The notes under the pieces are model-generated. The model did not search any database. It was given only the letters and a program-made list of their open reading frames with translations, and had not been told where the DNA came from. From positions 1 through 10,860 of the forward strand of contig SKXU01000065.1 of the NCBI GenBank assembly GCA_007128245.1: a DNA stretch of 10,860 nt, given 5' to 3'. Source of the DNA: Candidatus Woesearchaeota archaeon (GTDB lineage Archaea > Nanobdellota > Nanobdellia > Woesearchaeales > SKIA01). The stretch's first letter is position 1. Each line of letters starts with the position of its first letter. The position numbers and the translations under genes are program-made. Below are positions 6,158 to 10,860 of the stretch, piece by piece.

Positions 6158-6255
6158 GCCTCTGCCGAGATTTGAACTCGGGGCCTCGTCATTACCAATG
6201 ACGCGCTTTAGGCACTTGTTTTGTAGGCAAGCTCTACCGGCTGAGCTACAGAGGC
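6157..6255 (-). tRNA. tRNA-Thr (anticodon GGT) with a 26-nt insertion between D stem and anticodon stem
   Basis: With the insertion removed, a perfect 73-base cloverleaf forms on the minus strand: acceptor GCCTCTG/CAGAGGC, D arm GCTC-AGCCGGTA-GAGC, anticodon arm CGTCA-TTGGTAA-TGACG (anticodon GGT at 6194-6196), variable AGGCC, T arm CCGAG-TTCAAAT-CTCGG, discriminator T, no encoded CCA. The extra 26 bases (6205-6230, ambiguous by up to three bases) follow the D stem at about position 25/26, not the usual 37/38. A bulge-helix-bulge-like fold can be drawn: exon GGTA pairs intron TGCC, GAG forms the 5' bulge, CTTG pairs CAAG, TAA forms the 3' bulge. The outer helix is poor. The first 10 bases overlap the end of the endonuclease frame. 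Confidence 0.85.
6205..6230 (-). other. Putative non-canonical tRNA intron
   Basis: A 26-base insertion in tRNA-Thr, TTGCCTACAAAACAAG followed by TGCCTAAAGC. Because GC (and AGC) recurs at both ends, the splice points can shift by up to three bases without changing the mature tRNA. Too short to hold an open frame. Confidence 0.65.
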
Positions 6256-6857
6256 AAGATTGATTGTATCTTATGGAGATGACGAGGGTTTGAAAAACCT
6301 ATCGTTTTCATCCATTGCTCAACATTCTTGTATCCGTAGATTTCTAGAACATACGCTCCACGATTCTTGACCTCATGCAAATACAGTGGAAAAAGTGGCT
6401 CAAGAATACACACGAGCTGTGAATACAGCGTCCAGCTAACCGTAGAAAAGGATATTCGCGGATACGGACGAGCATATACTGGTCTTGTATCAAGAAAAAC
6501 ACACCCATCAGCATCAAAAACTCCTCGTATCACACGAAACAAGAGTTCTTGATCAAAGTAAAATCTTGTCGGGATATGTACTGTGTGCGACTTTGGACCG
6601 TACGAAAACCCAAAATCCAAGAAAAAATGTGCTGCGGCGTAAGAGTTAAGCCGAATAGTTCTACAATGACAGTCAGAATGAAAGGAAGTATGAAAGGGCA
6701 CACCCGGAAGTACAGTTCCGAGTAAGGGAATCAAAACAGTCTCAAAGTACTCCTTATCAAGGGTTTTGTCTCCTGAGAACTCAACAATAGGGCTTCTCAG
6801 ATACTTATTCATAAAGCCATCTCCTATAAACGCACCAATGAGTTCCGCTTCTGCAAG
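6246..6857 (-). CDS. LAGLIDADG homing endonuclease, possibly 5'-truncated or a remnant
   Basis: From ATG 6812 the protein is 188 residues, but the open frame continues upstream to 6857 and encodes LAEAELIGAFIGDGF, a clear first LAGLIDADG helix ending in GDG. It is preceded directly by an in-frame TAG (6858-6860), and no ATG, GTG or TTG lies in frame between. The second motif is FRVIRGVFDADGCVF (acidic Asp-Ala-Asp), and the C-terminal IGFSNPRHLHKI is typical of single-chain archaeal LAGLIDADG enzymes. Such enzymes cut a long DNA site and spread their own gene or intron. The GGAGATGG before ATG 6812 looks like a ribosome site but is also the codons for Gly-Asp-Gly, so that start is doubtful. 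The stop TAG (6246-6248) lies inside tRNA-Thr. Either a non-standard start (ATT 6839) or a nonsense-disabled gene fits. Confidence 0.75.
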   Translation of the reverse strand, partial: LAEAELIGAFIGDGFMNKYLRSPIVEFSGDKTLDKEYFETVLIPLLGTVLPGVPFHTSFHSDCHCRTIRLNSYAAAHFFLDFGFSYGPKSHTVHIPTRFYFDQELLFRVIRGVFDADGCVFLDTRPVYARPYPRISFSTVSWTLYSQLVCILEPLFPLYLHEVKNRGAYVLEIYGYKNVEQWMKTIGFSNPRHLHKIQSILPL

Positions 6858-6924
6858 CTATTTACTTCGCACAGTAAAAGGACGCAGTACCGGGTAAAAA
6901 CATTTACCCTCGCATGTCCAGTGA

Positions 6925-7008
6925 TGAGGGGGGAGGGATTCGAACCCTCGAAGACACTAAGTCACAGGATCTTAAGTCCTGCCTCTTTGGCCGCTCGAGC
7001 ACCCCCTC
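6925..7008 (-). tRNA. tRNA-Leu (anticodon TAA)
   Basis: 84 bases on the minus strand, class II. Acceptor GAGGGGG/CCCCCTC, D arm CTC...GAG, anticodon arm CAGGA-CTTAAGA-TCCTG with anticodon TAA (6972-6974), a long variable arm (TGACTTAGTGTCTTC), T arm GAGGG-TTCGAAT-CCCTC, discriminator A, no encoded CCA and no intron. It lies upstream of the endonuclease and tRNA-Thr on the same strand, so one transcript may carry all three. Confidence 0.95.
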
Positions 7009-7034
7009 GCGTGTAAAAAAGAACCACAAGAGAG

Positions 7035-7042
7035 TTTAAAAA
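7035..7042 (-). promoter_or_regulatory. Probable TATA box for tRNA-Leu
   Basis: TTTTTAAA on the minus strand, about 30 bases before the tRNA 5' end, giving a start a few bases upstream of the tRNA. It includes the TAA stop codon (7036-7038) of the preceding gene. Confidence 0.45.
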
Positions 7043-7398
7043 GCTTTTATCTGCTCAGCAATCCGTAAGGCAACGTCTTTAGGCGTTCGGTGCGTTGTTT
7101 CCACGTAGAGCGTGCGCTCATCTGGAATGATATGCACTCCTTGCTGGTCTGCTTGTGGGCAGAGCACTACTTTGTATGGAGGAGTCCATTCTGCTAATAC
7201 TACTCCTGACTTCCATGCAGGGGTGTGCACACACTCAAGGTTTTCAACAGTTGCACGGTACGCAAGCAATGACTCTAGTTCTTGTTCTACTGATGATCCC
7301 CCAGAGCTGTATGCTCCTGCAAGAAGTATTCGATCCATAGCGCGTGTAGCGTATGCAGCGTTCATAACGGCTTTGGATATGTGTTCGAAAAAACTCAC
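7036..7398 (-). CDS. Uncharacterised small protein
   Basis: An open frame of up to 120 residues from GTG 7398; internal ATGs at 7365 (109 residues) and 7338 (100 residues, MDRILLAGAYSSGGSS) are alternatives, and no clear TATA box or Shine-Dalgarno decides between them. The protein has a Gly/Ser turn (SSGGSSVEQELESLLAY), a central VVLAEWTPPYKVVLCPQAD and a helical C-terminus (TPKDVALRIAEQIKAF). No signal peptide or membrane segment. The alternating strands and helices suggest a small alpha/beta fold. I do not recognise the family. Its coding end overlaps the TATA box of tRNA-Leu. Coding status is supported by the lack of a competing frame and by its fit in the minus-strand gene row. Confidence 0.6.
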   Translation of the reverse strand: MSFFEHISKAVMNAAYATRAMDRILLAGAYSSGGSSVEQELESLLAYRATVENLECVHTPAWKSGVVLAEWTPPYKVVLCPQADQQGVHIIPDERTLYVETTHRTPKDVALRIAEQIKAF

Positions 7399-7407
7399 TA
7401 TCCAGAC

Positions 7408-7414
7408 AAAAAAA
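7408..7414 (-). terminator. Possible U-tract terminator
   Basis: A run of seven T on the minus strand, about 76 bases after the stop of the paralog gene pair and just before the next gene. It fits archaeal U-tract termination but no hairpin supports it. Confidence 0.3.
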
Positions 7415-7489
7415 CGTTGCGATCAAGAGTTTTCGTGGTTTTCTTCCTCCGAGGGGTTGATTTTTGTAGAGTGCAAAACTCCTACACAC

Positions 7490-7990
7490 TCAGTAGTTAA
7501 ACAAGTTCAGGTACGCCTTTATTTCTTTGATGAGTGCATCGTGGTCTTGTTGCGTGAGGTGTTTGAATTTGTTTATTTGTCGCTCATACACAAATTTTTC
7601 AAGTAATGTGCGAATGAAAAAGAGGTATGCCATCCCGTCAAATCGTCCTTCATAGTCAGTAAGCACATAGCTTTCGAATTTTATAGTGACTTTTGCGTCG
7701 TTAAGCAAGCGTTTTTTCCCGTCTATCTCTACTTCGACGTCTACGAGGTTGTGTACTTCGCATTCTATTTTTATGCGTCCTTTCACGTAATCAGTGAGTT
7801 CTCGGTCAACGTCTACTTCGATAAAGATGTTTTTTCCTTTTTCTTTGACGATCTCGTTGTGTTGTGCTTCTGTGTAGAAGTATCCTCGAGATTCCATGTA
7901 TTCCCGAATAACTCTCCAGAGTCGTGCGAAATCAAAGTATCCTTTGTACGAAATTGTTTTTCCCAGACTTACTGTGTGGTATTCTGTCAT
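7490..7990 (-). CDS. Uncharacterised archaeal protein, paralog of its upstream neighbour
   Basis: 166 residues, charged and soluble, with no signal peptide or membrane segment. It shares an evident pattern with the gene just upstream: an N-terminal YKGYFDFARLWRVIREYMESRGY block (YQGLFDFEGLYHHIVEFFESRYY in the neighbour), then a LTDY/LTEY block, a VEIDGKK/VVRDGKT turn, and a final helical region. Aromatic and acidic residues in the first block are conserved in both. I do not recognise a named family or a catalytic motif. Its ATG overlaps the stop of the neighbour (ATGA, 7987-7990) with no clear Shine-Dalgarno, so it is translated by coupling; the two may form a heterodimer or a complex. Confidence 0.8.
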   Translation of the reverse strand: MTEYHTVSLGKTISYKGYFDFARLWRVIREYMESRGYFYTEAQHNEIVKEKGKNIFIEVDVDRELTDYVKGRIKIECEVHNLVDVEVEIDGKKRLLNDAKVTIKFESYVLTDYEGRFDGMAYLFFIRTLLEKFVYERQINKFKHLTQQDHDALIKEIKAYLNLFNY

Positions 7991-8496
7991 ACTGTTTTAT
8001 CCAGCCGAGTAACTTCCATGTGCAAGAACGATTTTACTTCATCAGCAAAGCGTTGTTCTTCGAGTATTAAGTCCTCAGCATATTTTTCTGATATTTCTCG
8101 TTTAATAACTTTCTCGTTAAAGAGTTTGGTTGTCTTCGGCCTGTTTTTTCCCAGCTGTTGCCAATCCACTTCTATGTGAGCATCTATTGTGAGCTCAAAG
8201 CGCGCCCAGGTAAGCTCTACTGTTTTTCCGTCTCGCACCACTTCTACGGTGTGAACATCCATGTTATTCCAGAGTATTGCGTACTCTGCTTTGAAGTATT
8301 CAGTGAGGTTTTTTTCGGGAGCCATCTTGATCACTCGCTCGCGCCCGAGAGGGGAGAAATCTTTTTCCTTCCATTTCTTCTCGATGTAGTCGTAGTATCT
8401 GCTCTCAAAGAATTCTACTATGTGATGATAGAGTCCTTCAAAATCAAACAATCCTTGGTAGCGTACTACGAGGCGGCGGCACTTCACCTTTGTCAT
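7987..8496 (-). CDS. Uncharacterised archaeal protein, first of a paralog pair
   Basis: 169 residues, soluble. N-terminal VRYQGLFDFEGLYHHIVEFF, then a basic/aromatic stretch, LTEYFKAEYAI, VEVVRDGKTVELTW, and a C-terminal part rich in Lys and Glu likely forming helices. It is similar in layout to the downstream gene, which implies a tandem duplication followed by divergence. No catalytic or metal-binding motif is apparent, and I do not recognise the family. The start ATG 8496 lies 27 bases after a TATA box (8519-8527), so the transcript is likely leaderless. The gene pair forms a two-gene operon. Confidence 0.82.
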   Translation of the reverse strand: MTKVKCRRLVVRYQGLFDFEGLYHHIVEFFESRYYDYIEKKWKEKDFSPLGRERVIKMAPEKNLTEYFKAEYAILWNNMDVHTVEVVRDGKTVELTWARFELTIDAHIEVDWQQLGKNRPKTTKLFNEKVIKREISEKYAEDLILEEQRFADEVKSFLHMEVTRLDKTV

Positions 8497-8518
8497 GCTT
8501 TCTTCTCAAGAAACTTGG

Positions 8519-8527
8519 CTTATAAAC
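8519..8527 (-). promoter_or_regulatory. TATA box for the paralog pair
   Basis: GTTTATAAG on the minus strand, centred 27 bases before ATG 8496. It lies three bases beyond the stop of the CBS gene, so the leader is essentially zero. Confidence 0.6.
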
Positions 8528-8529
8528 TT

Positions 8530-9084
8530 TTAGTCTGCGCGGCAGTCTTGGCATGCAAGCCGCTTATCGCGCACACGCAGGAGTTGTTCTGAGAAGTTTC
8601 CACACACCTCGCAGAATCCTTCTTGTGTCGCGAATAATCCCCTCTTTGAGAGTTTTCTCTCTTCCTCTCGTAAGTCGATAGAGTCCACGAGGAGTTCGAG
8701 AAGTTGAGGCTCTATTTTGAGTACATCTTTTGCGGTCAAAAAGCCTACAAGGAGTCCTTGTGACAGCACAGGGAGGTGTCTTACGTCATGGTCTCTCATG
8801 AGTGCGAGTGCTTCAACAATATCGGCTTGGGGAGGTATCGTGACGATTTCTTCTGTCATGATATCTTTTGCGCAAAGACGCTCAGGGTCTTCTCCTGCAG
8901 CAACGACTCGCTCAACAATGTCTTCTTCCGTGATAATCCCTTCAAGATGATCTTCTTTGGTAACAAGAAGGCTTCCTACGTCTTTGTCGCGCATAATCCG
9001 CGCGCATTCTCGTACCGTAAGATTGCTAGGCACTTGGATAGGTTTTTGCGTCATCGCATCCCCCACGCTCAATCCCGATCGCAT
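8530..9084 (-). CDS. Tandem CBS-domain protein with C-terminal zinc ribbon
   Basis: 184 residues. Two CBS repeats are clear: residues 8-62 (VGDAMTQKPIQVPSNLTV, then DKDVGSLLV, GIITEEDIVERV) and 72-125 (AKDIMTEEIVTIPPQADIVE, then DHDVRHLPVL, GFLTAKDVLKI). Tandem CBS pairs bind adenine nucleotides or SAM and usually sense energy state for a partner. After a Leu/Glu-rich linker, the last 30 residues hold two Cys pairs (CEVC 158-161, CQDC 178-181), a probable zinc ribbon that may bind nucleic acid or protein. Start ATG 9084 is 24 bases from the centre of a TATA box; ATG 9054 (MTQKP) is a less likely alternative because it would cut off the first CBS strand. The partner is not evident in this window. 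Confidence 0.9.
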   Translation of the reverse strand: MRSGLSVGDAMTQKPIQVPSNLTVRECARIMRDKDVGSLLVTKEDHLEGIITEEDIVERVVAAGEDPERLCAKDIMTEEIVTIPPQADIVEALALMRDHDVRHLPVLSQGLLVGFLTAKDVLKIEPQLLELLVDSIDLREEERKLSKRGLFATQEGFCEVCGNFSEQLLRVRDKRLACQDCRAD

Positions 9085-9103
9085 ACAGGAGGAATGGTGT
9101 TGT

Positions 9104-9112
9104 ACTATAAAT
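9104..9112 (-). promoter_or_regulatory. TATA box for the CBS-domain gene
   Basis: ATTTATAGT on the minus strand, about 24 bases before ATG 9084. It begins two bases beyond the stop of the upstream gene, the same layout as at 8519-8527. Confidence 0.55.
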
Positions 9113-9114
9113 GT

Positions 9115-10860
9115 TTACCCATACAGGACGTGCGCGTCTTTTCCAAAAATATGTTCTATGTTATCAAAGAATGCTGCGCTCAGCAGGAGTTTTTCAGGCA
9201 CTTTTGCTTTTGCAAGGAGTTCTTCGTATTCTTCTGCACTCAGTTGCTTGAGTTCGCCGAGCGAACCGTCTTTGTTTCGTTCAATAACTCCGTACTCTTT
9301 TTCTGGTTGCTTTACGTCTGAGATAACTAGTACGTGTGTATCAAGCACGATGAGTTCTGCGAGCGCTTCTTGATGTTCTACGCGCACCTTTGCTCGCTCA
9401 AGTTCTCGTCCTCGTTTTCTTTGTAAGTACTCTAGTGCGACGTTGTAGAATTCTCTTCCGCTTTTTGCAAGTTCTTGTGTTTTTGCTCGTGTCAGCGGGT
9501 TTTTTTGGTGTGTTTTGTAAGTAGTAAAGATGTCTTCGAGTATGCGCGAGAACCGTTCAGGAAGCTTTCCTGTCTCAATCATTTTTGTGTCAAAGGTTTT
9601 GCGCACGTCTTTTCCTGGTGCGTGCCCTTCTGCGTTGAGGATGTCTCTCATGAGCGTTATTGTGTGCTCGTACGTTTCTGTCACTGTTTTAGCGTCTTTT
9701 TCTGCTTGTATTTTCTCAAACAGTGGCTGGATGTTTTTGAGGAATGTCTGTGCTTGTTTGTGGAGGGCATCGATTTCTTTCCCGGTGATTTCTGTTTTGT
9801 CTCCGTGTTCCATGTCTTTTCGTACTTTGATGATGTGCTCGACAATGGCGACTGTTTTTTCGTCCAGCAATGGTTTATCTACAGTAACGAAAATCTCTCT
9901 CATGGCTTGCGGCAGTTCTTTTGGTGTTGGCGGCGGTTGTCCGTACAACATAATCGCTGCTTGTGCTGGGGTGGTGGTAGCCCAGAAAAAGTCTTCCATA
10001 CCTATTTCTCGTAGCTTAAGTTTTGTTCGTGCAAGGTATTGTTCTCCGCTGCTCATGTACAGATCAATAGCTTCTTGTGATGGCTTGACTTTTCCCATCT
10101 CAAGCAGTTGCTTCCATGGCATAAAGACTCCTTTGTCAAAAAACGGCACTCCGTCTCGTAAGAAGGTGAATATAATGGGGTTTGCTTCTTTGACGTGCTC
10201 CCAGAAGTCCGTGAGGATGTATGTTTGGATGTTGATCTTGTTTTTTACGCCCACCATGTCTCCTGCTTGGAATCCGAGGTCAGAAATGATTGCTCGCAAC
10301 TTATCACGTAATTCTGTGCGCGTCATTTTCTTTACGTCCGTATCGTCTATGACGATAAAGACGTCCACATCGCTTTTTGTGGTTGCAGTGCCTTGCACCA
10401 GGCTTCCTCCGAGGACGTAGCACATAATGTATTTTTCGAATTTTTGGAGTACGAGTTGTTTGTGAATCTCTGCGATGCGCACTGATTGCAACACTCCCGT
10501 GTCATACACGGGCTGGCATGTTGCTAGGTCTTGGAGTACTTCGTATTTTGCGTCATAACAGTATTGCCACAGCTCTGTGAGAAGTAGTATTTCTGGAAGA
10601 AGCTTCTTGTCTACTTTCGCTGCTTCTTCATCAAAGAGTTTTATGAGTTTTTCTCGAAGCGCTTCTTTTGAGAGCTTCTTTGAGTCCATGTCATCTATGA
10701 GCAAAAGAACAGGTATGCGTCCCTCATCCTCTTTTCTTGGTGCGAGCAGGGCTATTGAGAGTATGTAGTCTTTAAACCGGGTAAAGATGCGCTCTTGAAA
10801 TTCTGCGATGAGTGATTGTGCTTCTTCGAGTCGTTTTTGTGGGTCTTCAATCGCTGGGAG
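9115..10860 (-). CDS. Large nucleotidyltransferase (DNA polymerase beta fold) and HEPN-like protein, partial (start beyond right edge)
   Basis: 581 residues visible; the frame is open to the right edge, so the true start is outside. The TTG at 10704 is internal, because the residues before it (EFQERIFTRFKDYILSIALL) clearly continue the fold. Visible residues 38-100 resemble an NTase core (FKDYIL, then IPVLLLIDDMDSKKLSKEAL) but lack the catalytic Gly-Ser and Asp pair. A second NTase core follows: LGGSLVQGTATTKSDVDVFIVID with G152-S153 and D164/D166, then TRTELRDKLR and LTDFWEHV. C-terminal to it is a helical region with MLYGQPPPTPKE and VRKDMEHGD, an R-x4-H pattern (R347, H352) as in HEPN domains, then a second helical region (about 420-485) and an alpha/beta tail. 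NTases add nucleotides to RNA, protein or small molecules; the target is unknown. Confidence 0.8.
   Translation of the reverse strand, partial: LPAIEDPQKRLEEAQSLIAEFQERIFTRFKDYILSIALLAPRKEDEGRIPVLLLIDDMDSKKLSKEALREKLIKLFDEEAAKVDKKLLPEILLLTELWQYCYDAKYEVLQDLATCQPVYDTGVLQSVRIAEIHKQLVLQKFEKYIMCYVLGGSLVQGTATTKSDVDVFIVIDDTDVKKMTRTELRDKLRAIISDLGFQAGDMVGVKNKINIQTYILTDFWEHVKEANPIIFTFLRDGVPFFDKGVFMPWKQLLEMGKVKPSQEAIDLYMSSGEQYLARTKLKLREIGMEDFFWATTTPAQAAIMLYGQPPPTPKELPQAMREIFVTVDKPLLDEKTVAIVEHIIKVRKDMEHGDKTEITGKEIDALHKQAQTFLKNIQPLFEKIQAEKDAKTVTETYEHTITLMRDILNAEGHAPGKDVRKTFDTKMIETGKLPERFSRILEDIFTTYKTHQKNPLTRAKTQELAKSGREFYNVALEYLQRKRGRELERAKVRVEHQEALAELIVLDTHVLVISDVKQPEKEYGVIERNKDGSLGELKQLSAEEYEELLAKAKVPEKLLLSAAFFDNIEHIFGKDAHVLYG

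Noticed and set aside
10702..10704. TTG 10704 as the start of the nucleotidyltransferase gene
   Set aside because: The frame is open to the right edge and the upstream residues continue an NTase-like pattern, so the start lies outside the window.

Overview
The window reads as archaeal chromosome. Many genes have a TTTATAAA-like TATA box 24-27 bases before the start codon. One tRNA is interrupted at a non-standard site, the phospholipid enzymes are of the short archaeal-type families, and no bacterial -35/-10 promoters are evident. A bacterial-type (group I) GroES-GroEL pair, small packed genes and a very large NTase-HEPN protein suggest a DPANN-like lineage (Woesearchaeota/Pacearchaeota type). 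That lineage call is an inference, not a demonstration.

Left part (1-2722), polar-lipid head-group island. A phospholipase D-superfamily cardiolipin (archaetidyl) synthase, cut by the left edge, and a small exported protein lie on the minus strand. A phosphatidylserine (archaetidylserine) decarboxylase overlapping a CDP-alcohol phosphatidyltransferase (archaetidylserine synthase type) lies on the plus strand. The exported protein and the decarboxylase diverge from one palindromic TATA element about 26 bases from each start. Together the enzymes could make serine, ethanolamine and cardiolipin-type head groups.

Middle part (2700-5930), all minus strand. GroES and GroEL form an operon with a strong promoter, a Shine-Dalgarno leader and a perfect inverted repeat near the predicted transcription start. 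RdgB/Ham1 nucleotide-pool sanitising pyrophosphatase overlaps an inositol-monophosphatase-family phosphatase, whose end overlaps the end of the lipid operon.

RNA island (5931-7008). Reading the minus strand: tRNA-Leu(UAA), a LAGLIDADG homing endonuclease gene, tRNA-Thr(GGU) with a 26-nt insertion after the D stem, then two 62-nt tandem repeats sharing the tRNA 3' end and folding into hairpins. The endonuclease stop codon lies inside the tRNA-Thr. Its first LAGLIDADG motif lies upstream of the obvious ATG, directly after an in-frame TAG.

Right part (7036-10860), all minus strand. A small uncharacterised protein, two overlapping paralogous proteins of unknown function, a two-CBS-domain protein with a zinc ribbon, and a large protein (start beyond the right edge) with two nucleotidyltransferase-fold segments, the first apparently degenerate, followed by HEPN-like helical regions.
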